DNA of 64,000 bases from Candidatus Sedimenticola sp. (ex Thyasira tokunagai). GTDB lineage: Bacteria > Pseudomonadota > Gammaproteobacteria > Chromatiales > Chromatiaceae. The notes beneath the pieces are model-generated. The model made no database searches. It saw nothing but the letters and a program-made list of their open reading frames with translations, and was not told the origin of the DNA. The translations under genes and the position numbers were made by a program. Of this stretch, positions 41,928-51,334 are shown one piece after another (position 1 is the first letter of the stretch; each line of letters starts with the position of its first letter). The stretch spans positions 1,116,598-1,180,597 of the forward strand of contig CP134874.1 of the NCBI GenBank assembly GCA_037318855.1, in the 5' to 3' direction.

Positions 41928-42851
41928 TCAGTTGCAGAGGAGCAATTCCAGCAGGGCCTTCTGTGCGTGCATGCGATTCTCTGCTTCATCCCAGACGACG
42001 CTGTCATCGCGGTCAATCACTGAAGCGCTCACCTCTTCACCGCGGTGGGCGGGCAGGCAGTGCATAAATAGCGCATCACTATTGGCCTGGCTCATCAGTG
42101 CATCATTCACCTGGTATCCGGCGAACGCTTTGATGCGACGCGCCTGCTCCTCCTCCTGGCCCATGCTCGCCCAGACGTCGGTCACCACCAGATCGGCACC
42201 CTCTGCAGCAGCCATCGGGTCACGAACAATACTGCAGCAGTCTCCGGCCGAGGAGAGAATATTGGCATCAGGATCATAACCCTCAGGACAGGCGATGGTC
42301 AGCGAGAAACCGAGCAGACGGGCGGCATTGATGTAGGAGTGAGACATGTTGTTACCGTCACCAACCCAGACCACCTTTTTTCCTGCGATATCACCGCGGT
42401 GTTCAAAGTAGGTCTGCATATCCGCCAGTAGTTGGCAGGGGTGGAGCAGATCAGTTAGGCCATTGATCACGGGTACCTGGGAGTGCTCTGCAAAACGCTC
42501 GACAGTGTCATGGGCAAAAGTGCGGATCATGACGCAGTCAACCATTCTCGACATGACACGAGCGCTATCCTCTATCGGTTCGCCTCTACCCAACTGGGTA
42601 TCTCGGGAGGAGAGGAAGATGGCATGTCCCCCCAGTTGAGTCATGCCGGTCTCGAAGGAGATACGGGTGCGGGTGGATGACTTCTCAAATATCATCCCCA
42701 GGGTAAGCCCTTTGAGGGGTTCATGCCGCTCACCGGCGTGGACCATGCGCTTGAGCTCCCCGGCCCGTGCGATCAGGGCGCGAAATTCATCACCCGTGAG
42801 GTCCAACAGTGACAGAAAGTGTTTTGGTGATTTGCTGTTGTTATTTGTCAT
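41928..42851 (-). CDS. argF: ornithine carbamoyltransferase
   Basis: 307 residues. Carbamoyl-phosphate motif [10 protein letters not shown], ornithine-side motif [11 protein letters not shown], and the [11 protein letters not shown] block are present. It makes citrulline from ornithine and carbamoyl phosphate in arginine synthesis. The start at 42851 is 31 bp after argD, so the two genes are one operon. A strong terminator follows. Confidence 0.95.
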   Translation of the reverse strand: MTNNNSKSPKHFLSLLDLTGDEFRALIARAGELKRMVHAGERHEPLKGLTLGMIFEKSSTRTRISFETGMTQLGGHAIFLSSRDTQLGRGEPIEDSARVMSRMVDCVMIRTFAHDTVERFAEHSQVPVINGLTDLLHPCQLLADMQTYFEHRGDIAGKKVVWVGDGNNMSHSYINAARLLGFSLTIACPEGYDPDANILSSAGDCCSIVRDPMAAAEGADLVVTDVWASMGQEEEQARRIKAFAGYQVNDALMSQANSDALFMHCLPAHRGEEVSASVIDRDDSVVWDEAENRMHAQKALLELLLCN

Positions 42852-42882
42852 TGAATCCCTACCTGTTTGATCAAATCACTGA

Positions 42883-44055
42883 TCAATCGATAAAGCTTTT
42901 AATCAAGGCGGTGAGTATCTCCACCAATTGAGTAGCCTCACTGTCGCTCAGCGTCAGCGGCGGCAGCAACCGGATGGTATTCTCTGCAGCTACGTTGATC
43001 AGCAGGCCCTGCTCCAGCGCTTGGCCAACCAATTCACCACAGGGACGGTCGAGCTCGATGCCGATCAACAGTCCCAGGCCGCGGATCTCTTCGATGCCGT
43101 CGACCCCGGAGAGGCCGTCGGCAAAATCGGTAAGCAGTTTTGCGCCCAGAGCCTCCGCCCTTTCAGTCAATTGCTCCTGCTCGATAGTGTCGATTACTGC
43201 CAGGGCTGCGGCGCAGGCCAGCGGATTGCCGCCAAAGGTGGAGCCGTGGTTGCCGGGGGCAAAGGTCTCGGCCGCCGCACCTCTGGCAAGACAGGCGCCA
43301 ATAGGTACACCGTTGGCCAGTCCTTTTGCCAGCGACATTACGTCGGGGAGTATGCCGTTATACTGGTGGGCAAACGCTCTGCCACTACGTCCCATGCCGG
43401 TCTGGATCTCATCCAGCATCAGTAACCAGCCGTTTGTATCGCACAACTCCCGCAACTGATTGAGATAGTTGTCGGCAGGGATGTTGATACCGCCCTCTCC
43501 CTGGATCGGCTCAACCAGAACGGCTACCACGCTACTGTTGTTTTCAGCTATGACGCGGATGCTCTCAATATCGTTGTAAGGGGCGCGGATAAAACCCTGC
43601 ACCAGGGGTTCAAAGCCGGCCTGAGCTTTGCGGTTGCCAGTGGCTGACAGGGTCGCCAGGGTGCGCCCATGAAAGCTGTTCTCCATAACAATGATGGCAG
43701 GATTTTCTATCCCTCTGTTATGTCCGTGAAGCCGGGCGATTTTGATTGCCGCCTCGTTTGCCTCTGCGCCGGAGTTGGCAAAGAAGGCCCGCTCCATGCC
43801 GGAGAGCGCCATCAGCTTCTCGCTCAGCTGCTCCTGAAGGGTGATGTTGTAGAGGTTGGAGGTGTGGATCAGCTCCCCTGATTGCCGACAGAGTGCTTCC
43901 TTGACGGCCGGGTGGGCATGGCCAAGGCCACAGACGGCGATGCCGGAGAGGGCGTCCAGGTAGCGTTTGCCGTTGTCATCCCACAACCAGGCACCTTCGC
44001 CCCGCTGGAAACTGACCGGCAGCCGCTTGTAGGTGGCCATCAATGTATCCGACAT
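42883..44055 (-). CDS. argD: acetylornithine aminotransferase
   Basis: 390 residues, class III PLP transaminase. FHGRTLATLSATGN and the QTGMGRSGRAFAHQYNGILPDVMSLAKGLANG block hold the PLP lysine (K in SLAKGL); LSGIAVCGLGHAHPAV is the N-terminal family mark. ATG at 44055 is preferred over an upstream start because it begins the conserved region and follows a GGAGGATC site. First gene of the argDF operon; a terminator-like hairpin lies in its leader. Confidence 0.94.
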   Translation of the reverse strand: MSDTLMATYKRLPVSFQRGEGAWLWDDNGKRYLDALSGIAVCGLGHAHPAVKEALCRQSGELIHTSNLYNITLQEQLSEKLMALSGMERAFFANSGAEANEAAIKIARLHGHNRGIENPAIIVMENSFHGRTLATLSATGNRKAQAGFEPLVQGFIRAPYNDIESIRVIAENNSSVVAVLVEPIQGEGGINIPADNYLNQLRELCDTNGWLLMLDEIQTGMGRSGRAFAHQYNGILPDVMSLAKGLANGVPIGACLARGAAAETFAPGNHGSTFGGNPLACAAALAVIDTIEQEQLTERAEALGAKLLTDFADGLSGVDGIEEIRGLGLLIGIELDRPCGELVGQALEQGLLINVAAENTIRLLPPLTLSDSEATQLVEILTALIKSFID

Positions 44056-44090
44056 GTTCGATCCTCCGGGCACCCGTCTCGCCCTACTAA

Positions 44091-44124
44091 AAATGAAAAA
44101 GCAGCCCAATTGGTTGAGGGCTGC
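44091..44124 (-). terminator. terminator-like hairpin in the argDF leader
   Basis: On the minus strand: GCAGCCC (44118-44124), a 10-nt loop, GGGCTGC (44101-44107), then TTTTTCATTTTT. It lies 36-69 bp before the argD start with no other minus-strand gene upstream apart from the non-coding region. It could attenuate the operon or end a small leader RNA. No leader peptide was found: the region between it and the MITE contains no minus-strand ATG. Confidence 0.7.
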
Positions 44125-44190
44125 CTGAAAACAGTGAGAAAACCGTTAATCCTAAACCTGTGGCGATGATGGCGCAAGTTATTCTGAGCT

Positions 44191-44319
44191 AGGGCCTGTT
44201 AACGTTATGCGAATATCCATCGCCGGTAGCCATCTTTCGCAGGTCAAGGTGCACTGCGCGCCTTGACTGGACTCATTTGGGAGCCAACGCTGGACATTCG
44301 CTTAGTGTTAACAGGCCCT
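44191..44319. repeat. MITE with 24-bp terminal inverted repeats
   Basis: 129 bp. AGGGCCTGTTAACGTTATGC at 44191 is the near-complement of the right end (...GCTTAGTGTTAACAGGCCCT, ending 44319). It sits between the argDF leader and rnpB. No coding capacity. The GGGCCTGTTAAC ends are a common MITE form in gammaproteobacteria. Confidence 0.8.
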
Positions 44320-44376
44320 GGATTCCTTTGCCGGAGAGTGTTGCGGTTTTTCTCCTAGGGGCTTACCCTGTGCACT

Positions 44377-44748
44377 GGAAGTCGGCCGGATGGTCGCTAC
44401 CCCTGATGGGGTGGAGGAAAGTCCGGGCTCCATAGGACAGTGTGCCAGGTAACGCCTGGGAGGCGAGAGCCTACGGAAAGTGCCGCAGAAAATATACCGC
44501 CTACTTCGGGCATCCTCGGATGGCTGGACGGTAAGGGTGAAATGGTGTCGGTAAGAGCGCACCGCGCTGTCGGTAACGGCAGTGGCAGGGTAAACCCCAC
44601 TCGGAGCAAGACCAAATAGGGGAGCAGGCAGCTTCGGCTGTAACGCGTGGTCCGCGCGGCTCCCGGGTAGGTTGCTTGAGGTGCATGGTGACGTGCATCC
44701 CAGATGAATGATCATTCTCGACAGAACCCGGCTTACAGGCCGACTTCC
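44377..44748 (+). ncRNA. rnpB: RNase P RNA (type A)
   Basis: 372 nt. 5' end GGAAGTCGGCCGGATGGTCGC pairs with the 3' end GGCTTACAGGCCGACTTCC (helix P1). Inside are GAGGAAAGTCCGGGCTCCATAGG (P4/P15 region), AGGGTGAAATGG, the AGAGCGCACCG block, and GACAGAACCCGGCTTACAG, all landmarks of bacterial type A RNase P RNA. It matures tRNA 5' ends together with RnpA. Directly upstream of the dcw cluster. Confidence 0.95.
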
Positions 44749-44917
44749 TCTTATCTCTATAAACTCCTTTAGTTCCTTTTTTTCTTAAGGTGTCACTTTA
44801 AGTACGCTTTTTATCGCGCTGTTTTATAGTGTTTTATTAGTGTGCGCCTCCTTTTACTTCCGCTTGTAAGCCTCTGTCTTTAAAGGAACTTTCTCCTGTT
44901 TTAGTGGTTTTGTTACC

Positions 44918-44947
44918 TTGACAAGGTGGTAAAGTGATACCTATTAT
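44918..44947 (+). promoter_or_regulatory. sigma-70 promoter of the mra/dcw operon
   Basis: Perfect -35 TTGACA at 44918-44923, 18 bp spacing, -10 TATTAT at 44942-44947. The +1 would be near 44954. It lies about 60 bp before the mraZ start codon. The MraZ repeats overlap the -10 and start region. Confidence 0.75.
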
Positions 44948-44970
44948 GGTGATAAGTGGGGGAAAGTGGT
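44947..44970 (+). promoter_or_regulatory. putative MraZ-box repeats
   Basis: Three direct TGGK repeats spaced exactly 10 bp apart (TGGT 44947, TGGG 44957, TGGT 44967). A further TGGT lies at 44927, twenty bases before the first. MraZ binds such ten-base spaced TGGG-type repeats ahead of its own gene. The position over the promoter start fits autorepression. Confidence 0.65.
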
Positions 44971-45003
44971 TTTTTAGGGAAATAATAACTAAGGGGGAAT
45001 GCT

Positions 45004-45459
45004 TTGTTTCGGGGTGCTACCAAACTCAATCTGGATGCCAAAGGGCGCCTGGCTATACCGACGCGGTATCGTGAGCGGTTGCAGGAGCGTTGTGCTTCGG
45101 AGTTGGTTGTTACCATCGATAAGGATCACTGCCTGCTGATCTACCCCTTGCCGGAGTGGCAGGTGATTGAGCGCAAACTGATGCAACTCCCCTCCTTCAA
45201 TCCCGCCGCCCGAAATCTGCAGCGTCTACTGGTAGGTAACGCCACCGAGGTTGATATGGATGGCCAGGGGCGGGTGCTGCTACCGCAGAATCTGCGAGAG
45301 TTTGCCGGCTTAAAAAAACAGGCGATGCTGGTAGGGCAGGCCAACCGTTTTGAGCTCTGGGATGAGGAGCGGTGGAACGCGCAGTTGGAAGCGGGTCTTG
45401 AAAATCTCCACTCTGATCAACAGGACCTCCCGGTTGATCTCGAAACGCTCTCTTTATAG
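45004..45459 (+). CDS. mraZ: transcriptional regulator MraZ
   Basis: 151 residues, two SpoVT/AbrB-like swapped-hairpin halves (FRGATKLNLDAKGRLAIPTRY and ATEVDMDGQGRVLLPQNLREFAGL). The start is TTG at 45004, giving the typical F-R-G-A-T-K opening, with AAGGGGG seven bases upstream. MraZ is the autorepressor of the dcw cluster. First gene of the operon. The TTG start may lower its expression. Confidence 0.95.
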   Translation: MFRGATKLNLDAKGRLAIPTRYRERLQERCASELVVTIDKDHCLLIYPLPEWQVIERKLMQLPSFNPAARNLQRLLVGNATEVDMDGQGRVLLPQNLREFAGLKKQAMLVGQANRFELWDEERWNAQLEAGLENLHSDQQDLPVDLETLSL

Positions 45460-45461
45460 TT

Positions 45462-46397
45462 ATGGGACACTCTGCAAGACATCTTCCGGTCCTTTTTAGT
45501 GAGGCGCTGGACGGCCTGGCCATTGATCCATCGGGTATCTATATAGATGGCACATTCGGGCGGGGAGGGCACAGTGAGGCGCTGCTTGATGCCCTTGGTG
45601 ACAAGGGTCGACTGTTAGCTATAGATAAAGACCCGGAAGCGGTGGCCCATGGCCGTACGCTCTTCGAGAGCGATGGTCGGTTTCAGATAAAGCAGGGCTC
45701 CTTTGCCATGCTGGAACAGTTTGCGAACCAGGAGGGACTTGTTGGCGGGGTCAACGGGATACTCCTTGATCTCGGTGTCTCATCACCCCAGCTCGATACC
45801 CCGGAGCGGGGTTTTAGTTTTCTCAAGGACGGACCGTTGGATATGCGAATGGATAATGCATCAGGTATCAGCGCTGCTCAGTGGCTTGCCCGGGCGGAAG
45901 TGGATGATATTGCACAGGTACTCAAGGAGTACGGTGAGGAGCGCCATGCCAAGCGCATAGCGCGGGCAATTCATGAGGCCGGGCAGTTGGCGCCGATAGA
46001 GACCACCGGTCGTTTGGCGGAGATTGTCTCGGTGGCTAATCCCGCCTGGGAGAAGGGGAAGCATCCGGCAACGCGCGCCTTCCAAGGGATTCGAATCTTT
46101 ATTAATAGAGAGCTGGATGATCTGAGGTCCTGCCTTGATCAATCGCTGCGGGTGCTTGCGCCCGGAGGACGTTTGGTGGTGATCAGTTTTCATTCACTGG
46201 AGGATCGGATAGTAAAGCGGTTTATGCGCGAGTGTGAGCGTGGTGACAATTTTCCTCCAGGCCTTCCTGTAACTCAGGAGCAGATGAACTCCAAACTCAA
46301 GCGTATCGGCAAAGCGACAAAACCCTCGCTGAAAGAGGTGACGGAGAATCCACGGTCGCGTAGCGCGGTGCTTCGGGTGGCGGAGAGATTGTCATGA
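45462..46397 (+). CDS. rsmH: 16S rRNA m4C1402 methyltransferase RsmH
   Basis: 311 residues, MraW family. The SAM-binding motif YIDGTFGRGGHSEALLDALG, ILLDLGVSSPQLDTPERGFSF and the C-terminal VVISFHSLEDRIVKRFMRE are all present. It methylates N4 of C1402. Starts 2 bp after mraZ; ends 4 bp into ftsL. Length is normal. Confidence 0.96.
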   Translation: MGHSARHLPVLFSEALDGLAIDPSGIYIDGTFGRGGHSEALLDALGDKGRLLAIDKDPEAVAHGRTLFESDGRFQIKQGSFAMLEQFANQEGLVGGVNGILLDLGVSSPQLDTPERGFSFLKDGPLDMRMDNASGISAAQWLARAEVDDIAQVLKEYGEERHAKRIARAIHEAGQLAPIETTGRLAEIVSVANPAWEKGKHPATRAFQGIRIFINRELDDLRSCLDQSLRVLAPGGRLVVISFHSLEDRIVKRFMRECERGDNFPPGLPVTQEQMNSKLKRIGKATKPSLKEVTENPRSRSAVLRVAERLS

Positions 46398-46696
46398 GCC
46401 GTCGACAGTTGGTGGTTTTTATCATCACGGCGCTCACTTTGCTGGTATCGGCAACAGGGGTGGTGTATGCGAAATATGCATCACGAAAAAACTTTGTCGA
46501 GCTGCAGCAGCTGCGTACCGAGCGTGACCAGATCGATGTTGAGTGGGGGCGTTTGCAACTGGAGCAGAGTACCTGGGCTACTCATGGACGGATTGAACGG
46601 ATAGCAAGAAAACGGTTGAAAATGCACATTCCCCCAGCGAGTGATGTGATGGTGATCAGGCCCTCAAAAGTGACAGGCGGCAATGGCGGCTATTGA
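46394..46696 (+). CDS. ftsL: cell division protein FtsL
   Basis: 100 residues. One membrane helix (LVVFIITALTLLVSATGVVYA) then a periplasmic coiled coil (KNFVELQQLRTERDQIDVEWGRLQLEQS). FtsL with FtsB and FtsQ is a divisome core. Overlaps rsmH by 4 bp and ftsI by 14 bp. Short and low in conservation but its place in the cluster makes the call firm. Confidence 0.93.
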   Translation: MSRRQLVVFIITALTLLVSATGVVYAKYASRKNFVELQQLRTERDQIDVEWGRLQLEQSTWATHGRIERIARKRLKMHIPPASDVMVIRPSKVTGGNGGY

Positions 46697-48446
46697 GCGA
46701 AAAAAACGGCGGTCCGATTCTCCCAAGGGAGAACAGGTGAAGTTGCCGAGCTACCGTGCTCGGCGCTGGACTCTGCTTGTCTTGCTCTCACTCTCCGGCA
46801 TGTTGTTGGTAGGGGGTGCGGTGGAGCGTCAGATCTTTGAGACCGACTTTCTGCAAAATGAGGGTCAGAGGCGTCACCTGAGGGTGGTGGATATCTCAGC
46901 TAACAGAGGAATGATCACTGACCGTCAAGGCAAGCCTCTGGCGATTAGTACGCCGGTGGATTCTGTGTGGGCCAATCCTCGGCTTCTCTCTCCAGACAGG
47001 CGCATCCTGGCGCCCCTGGCCAAGTTGCTGGGACGGGACTTGGACGAGCTGCGGCGGCAGCTGGCCCAGCGCAGCAGCCGCTCTTTCATCTACCTCAAGC
47101 GTAGGGTCAACCCTGATCTGGCTAATAAAGTGAAGGATCTGGTTGATGAACAGGGAATCGAGGGTGTCGGGCTGCAGCGGGAGTACCGCCGCTACTATCC
47201 AGGCGGTGAGGTGTTCGCTCATGTGGTCGGCTTTACCGGTATTGATGATCATGGCCAAGAGGGGCTGGAGCTCGCATACGAAGAGTGGTTGAAGGGAGCG
47301 GCGGGGAAAAAACGGGTGATCCGTGATGGCCTGGCCCGGGTGGTGAAGGATGTGGAGCAGATTCTTGAACCGCGTAAGGGCAATGATCTGGTGCTGAGCA
47401 TCGACCGGCGGCTTCAGTTTCTCGCCTACCGGGAGCTGAAGGGCGCGGTCAAACACCACAAAGCCAAGTCCGGCTCAGCGGTGATTGTTGATGCCAAGTC
47501 GGGTGAGGTGCTGGCGATGGTGAATCAGCCGGCCTACAACCCCAACGGTAGTAAACGAGGTAAAACCGGCCGCTTCCGTAACCGCGCGGTGACCGATGTA
47601 TTTGAACCAGGTTCAACAATGAAGCCTTTTACCATTGCAGCGGCACTTGAGTCCGGTAAATACAGGCCCGATACGCTGATCAATACTGCTCCCGGAGTAT
47701 TTAAGGTGGGGCGCTATCCGGTGAAGGATATTCGGGACTACGGCCTTATCGATATTTCTACGGTTATCAAGAAATCAAGCAACGTTGGCATCAGCAAGAT
47801 TGCGCTGGGCCTCCCTAAGGATAAGCTCTGGAGGCTCTTTTCTCAGTTGGGGTTTGGTGAGCCGACCTATACCGGCTTTCCTGGTGAAGTGGGAGGGCAG
47901 CTGCCCCCGTATCAGCGTTGGGTAAAGATTGATCAGGCCACTCTCGCTTTTGGTTATGGCCTCTCGGTAACGCCTCTGCAGCTGGCCGATGCCTACACAA
48001 CTATCGCATCGGACGGTATCAGGCGCTCGCTGTCATTGGTAAAGCGCGATGAGCGGGCGGAAGAGAAGCGTGTAATGAGTGCGGCAACGGCAAAGTCGGT
48101 GCGCAAGATGATGGAAGCAGTGGTCTCGGTTGAGGGTACAGCCCCCCGCGCCGCCGTGGCCAGTTACCGTGTTGCCGGCAAGACCGGAACGGTGAAGAAG
48201 AGTATCTCAGGCGGCTACTCCGATGATCGCTACACGGCAGTATTTGCCGGTATGGCGCCGGCCAGTGATCCCCGCCTGGTGATGGTGGTGATGATCGACG
48301 AGCCGAGTGCGGGCAAATACTACGGTGGTCTTGTGGCTGCACCGGTTTTTGCCAAGGTGATGGCCGGCTCCCTAAGGCTGCTCAATGTAGCGCCTGATGC
48401 ACTCAGTGAAAAGAGTGTGCAGATTGCCGGATTGGGAGGCCAGTGA
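46683..48446 (+). CDS. ftsI: peptidoglycan transpeptidase FtsI (PBP3)
   Basis: 587 residues, class B PBP. Membrane helix near residues 30-48 (WTLLVLLSLSGMLLVGGAV), pedestal with SANRGMITDRQGKPLAIST, then the penicillin-binding motifs S311-T-M-K314, S365-S-N and K500-T-G-T. It cross-links septal peptidoglycan in partnership with FtsW. All catalytic motifs are intact. The stop overlaps murE by one base. Confidence 0.96.
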   Translation: MAAIERKKRRSDSPKGEQVKLPSYRARRWTLLVLLSLSGMLLVGGAVERQIFETDFLQNEGQRRHLRVVDISANRGMITDRQGKPLAISTPVDSVWANPRLLSPDRRILAPLAKLLGRDLDELRRQLAQRSSRSFIYLKRRVNPDLANKVKDLVDEQGIEGVGLQREYRRYYPGGEVFAHVVGFTGIDDHGQEGLELAYEEWLKGAAGKKRVIRDGLARVVKDVEQILEPRKGNDLVLSIDRRLQFLAYRELKGAVKHHKAKSGSAVIVDAKSGEVLAMVNQPAYNPNGSKRGKTGRFRNRAVTDVFEPGSTMKPFTIAAALESGKYRPDTLINTAPGVFKVGRYPVKDIRDYGLIDISTVIKKSSNVGISKIALGLPKDKLWRLFSQLGFGEPTYTGFPGEVGGQLPPYQRWVKIDQATLAFGYGLSVTPLQLADAYTTIASDGIRRSLSLVKRDERAEEKRVMSAATAKSVRKMMEAVVSVEGTAPRAAVASYRVAGKTGTVKKSISGGYSDDRYTAVFAGMAPASDPRLVMVVMIDEPSAGKYYGGLVAAPVFAKVMAGSLRLLNVAPDALSEKSVQIAGLGGQ

Positions 48447-49975
48447 TGACAGGAGAGATAAAAGCTGGGGTGACGCTTGGTGAACTACTGTCGAACTGGC
48501 TGGTGATCTCCGACGAGGTGGATTGCGAAATCACCGGTTTGACCCAGGACAGTAGAGCGGTGCGTCAGGGGAGTCTGTTTCTTGCCTGCTCCGGTGGTAG
48601 CCGGCACGGCCTCGACTTTATTAATCAGGCGTTGGATGCCGGTGCGGCGGCGGTAGTTTGTGAGACGGACTGGGAGTGGCCGGTGGAGCGTATTGATATG
48701 CTCACAGAATCACTCGATGTTCCACTACTGATTTTAGAGGGTTTGGGCGCCAAGCTGAGCGCTATTGCAGGACACTTTTATCACCACCCGAGCCGGGATA
48801 TGACCGTGATTGGTGTTACCGGCACCAACGGCAAGACCAGTTGCGCCCAATTTCTTGCTCGGGCGCTCTCCGACGAGCGCCCCTGTGGCGTGATCGGTAC
48901 CCTTGGCAATGGTTTCCCCGACAGTATGGAAGACTCCACTCACACGACCCCGGATCCGGTGCTGCTCCAGGCGCTGCTTAACGCTCTTCATGCCCAGGGT
49001 GCGAAGGCGGTGGCGATGGAGGTCTCCTCTCATGCGCTGGATCAGAGCCGGGTCGCACATCTCCACTTCGATGTGGCGGTATTGACCAACCTGAGTCGCG
49101 ATCATCTCGACTATCACGGCACTCTGGAGGCCTACGGCGAAGCCAAAAAGCAGCTCTTCTATATGCCGGGCCTCGGTTGTGTGGTGATCAACCTGGATGA
49201 TCCCTTTGGTCGGGAACTGCTCAGTGAATTGCCTGCCGAGATAAAGCGTGTGGGCTACGGCATCGGTAGTGGTGTAGCTGATGGTGTCGAAGTGGACTGT
49301 TGGCTTCAGGCGTCGGCGGTGGATTCGAGCGGCGAGGGGATGCGCATAGCGATTGAGAGCAGCTGGGGTGCCGATGAATTGAAGACCCCTCTGTTGGGGC
49401 ACTTCAATGTCAGCAATCTTCTGGCGGTGCTGGCGGTTCTGCTGCATCTGGACATCCCCCTGAATGAAGCTCTGGAGCGGTTGGAGAAACTGCGTACTGT
49501 ACCCGGAAGGATGGAGCATTTCGGAGGTGGCGACAGACCATTGGTCGTTGTTGATTACGCCCATACCCCCGATGCCCTGGAGCATGTGTTGTCGGCATTA
49601 CGAGATCATGCCAAAAAGCGCTTGATCTGTCTGTTCGGCTGCGGTGGTGACCGTGATCGTGGCAAAAGACCTCAGATGGGACGCGTGGCGGAACGGCTGG
49701 CAGATCGAGTGATCGTCACCGATGACAATCCCCGCGGTGAGGATGGTGATCTTATCGTTGCAGAGATTTTGGCGGGAATGAAACGGCCTGAACAGGTGCA
49801 GGTGGTGCGTGACCGCAAACAGGCAATTGCCCGAGCAATTACTGAGGCGGCAACAGGTGATTTGGTGTTGGTAGCCGGTAAAGGCCATGAGACGGTGCAG
49901 ATCGTCGCTGGTGAGAAACTGCCGTTCAGTGACTGTGAACAGGTAGTAGCTTCGTTGTCGGAGGTGGGGGTGTGA
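48446..49975 (+). CDS. murE: UDP-MurNAc-L-Ala-D-Glu:meso-DAP ligase MurE
   Basis: 509 residues. ATP loop GVTGTNGKTSCAQFLA, substrate region TTPDPVLLQALL, and the TDDNPRGEDGD motif; DNPR marks meso-diaminopimelate specificity, as expected for Gram-negatives. Adds the third residue of the stem peptide. ATG at 48446 overlaps the ftsI stop (TGATG); the GTG one codon earlier is less likely. GGGAGG lies upstream. Confidence 0.96.
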   Translation: MTGEIKAGVTLGELLSNWLVISDEVDCEITGLTQDSRAVRQGSLFLACSGGSRHGLDFINQALDAGAAAVVCETDWEWPVERIDMLTESLDVPLLILEGLGAKLSAIAGHFYHHPSRDMTVIGVTGTNGKTSCAQFLARALSDERPCGVIGTLGNGFPDSMEDSTHTTPDPVLLQALLNALHAQGAKAVAMEVSSHALDQSRVAHLHFDVAVLTNLSRDHLDYHGTLEAYGEAKKQLFYMPGLGCVVINLDDPFGRELLSELPAEIKRVGYGIGSGVADGVEVDCWLQASAVDSSGEGMRIAIESSWGADELKTPLLGHFNVSNLLAVLAVLLHLDIPLNEALERLEKLRTVPGRMEHFGGGDRPLVVVDYAHTPDALEHVLSALRDHAKKRLICLFGCGGDRDRGKRPQMGRVAERLADRVIVTDDNPRGEDGDLIVAEILAGMKRPEQVQVVRDRKQAIARAITEAATGDLVLVAGKGHETVQIVAGEKLPFSDCEQVVASLSEVGV

Positions 49976-51333
49976 TCGAATTCAGCCTCTCTGCGGCCGC
50001 CGAAAAACTGAGCGCACGTCACATTGGCCCTGAGGGATGCTTCTCGGCCGTCAGCACCGACAGTAGAACTATCGCCGAGGGTGATCTGTTTGTCGCCCTG
50101 GTGGGGCCGAATTTTGATGGCCATGACTATCTTGATCTTGCCGCTGAGCGCGGTTCATCCGGTGCCATGGTGCAACGTGAAGTAATGACAGAGCTGCCTC
50201 TGTTACAGGTCGAAAACACCCTGGTGGGGTTGGGGCAACTTGCCGCCATGTGGCGGCAGCGAGCTGAGGCTCCGCTTGTGGCGATCACCGGCAGCAACGG
50301 CAAGACCACAGTAAAAGAGATGCTCGCCTCAATCCTGCGTTGTCGTGGTGAGGTGCTGGCCACTGAAGGAAATCTGAATAACGAAATCGGTATGCCGCTG
50401 ACCCTGCTGCGTCTGCAGGAGCAGTCCTACGCAGTGGTGGAAATGGGTGCTAATCATATTGGGGAGATCGACTACCTGAGTCGGATCGCTCAGCCGGATG
50501 TGGCACTGCTTATCAACGCCGGCCGTGCTCATCTGGAGGGCTTTGGCTCACTCGAGGGGGTGGCTCGTGCCAAGGGAGAGATCATCAACGGCCTGACCGA
50601 CAACGGCTGTTTCATATTTAACGCCGATGATCATTGGGCACCGCTGTGGCGACAGATGGCCGGGGAGCGGAAATATCGCACTTTCGGCGTCACTCAGCCT
50701 GCGGATGTCAGCAGCCCTGAAGAGGCGTGGGATATCGTCTGGGAAGGGAGTGGCTTTTTTAGCCGTTTCCCAGTCTCTACTCCAGAGGGTGACCTGGAGA
50801 TTAAGTTACCCCTGGCTGGACGTCACAACCGAATGAATGCACTTGCTGCAATCACTGCGGCTCAGGTGATGGGTGCGGAGCTGGATCAGATTGTATCCGG
50901 CCTGGAATCGCTGCAGCCGGTGAAGGGACGGCTCTACCCCATGGTTGGACGCAACGGGGTGCGGCTGGTGGATGACAGCTATAACGCTAACCCCGACTCC
51001 GTCGCTGCCGCCATCGAGGTGCTGGTTACCGCCCCCGGCCGGCGTTTTCTGGTATTGGGTGAACTGGCTGAGATGGGGGAGGGAGGAGAGCTTTTCTACC
51101 GTGAGTTGGGTGAGTTGGCCCGCAGCTCGGGTATAGAGCATCTCTATGCCGTTGGCCACGCTGTAGTTGCCGTCGATGCTTTTGGTGAAGGCGGCTGCGG
51201 CTTTTCCGGGCGCGATGAATTGATCGAAGGACTTCTGCAGGTGCTGAAGCCGGAGGACTGCGTACTGGTGAAAGGTTCCAGGCGCGCCGGCATGGAGCAG
51301 ATTATCAACAGACTCATTGTGGGGATTGACTGA
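49972..51333 (+). CDS. murF: UDP-MurNAc-tripeptide D-Ala-D-Ala ligase MurF
   Basis: 453 residues. ATP loop [29 protein letters not shown], and [18 protein letters not shown] as in MurF. Adds D-Ala-D-Ala to the UDP-MurNAc-tripeptide. GTG start overlaps the murE stop by 4 bp. No sign of damage. Confidence 0.96.
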   Translation: MIEFSLSAAAEKLSARHIGPEGCFSAVSTDSRTIAEGDLFVALVGPNFDGHDYLDLAAERGSSGAMVQREVMTELPLLQVENTLVGLGQLAAMWRQRAEAPLVAITGSNGKTTVKEMLASILRCRGEVLATEGNLNNEIGMPLTLLRLQEQSYAVVEMGANHIGEIDYLSRIAQPDVALLINAGRAHLEGFGSLEGVARAKGEIINGLTDNGCFIFNADDHWAPLWRQMAGERKYRTFGVTQPADVSSPEEAWDIVWEGSGFFSRFPVSTPEGDLEIKLPLAGRHNRMNALAAITAAQVMGAELDQIVSGLESLQPVKGRLYPMVGRNGVRLVDDSYNANPDSVAAAIEVLVTAPGRRFLVLGELAEMGEGGELFYRELGELARSSGIEHLYAVGHAVVAVDAFGEGGCGFSGRDELIEGLLQVLKPEDCVLVKGSRRAGMEQIINRLIVGID

Positions 51334-51334
51334 C

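Noticed and set aside
44308..44715. Minus-strand open frames across rnpB
   Set aside because: The plus strand here is a clear RNase P RNA with both ends of helix P1; the frames are chance.
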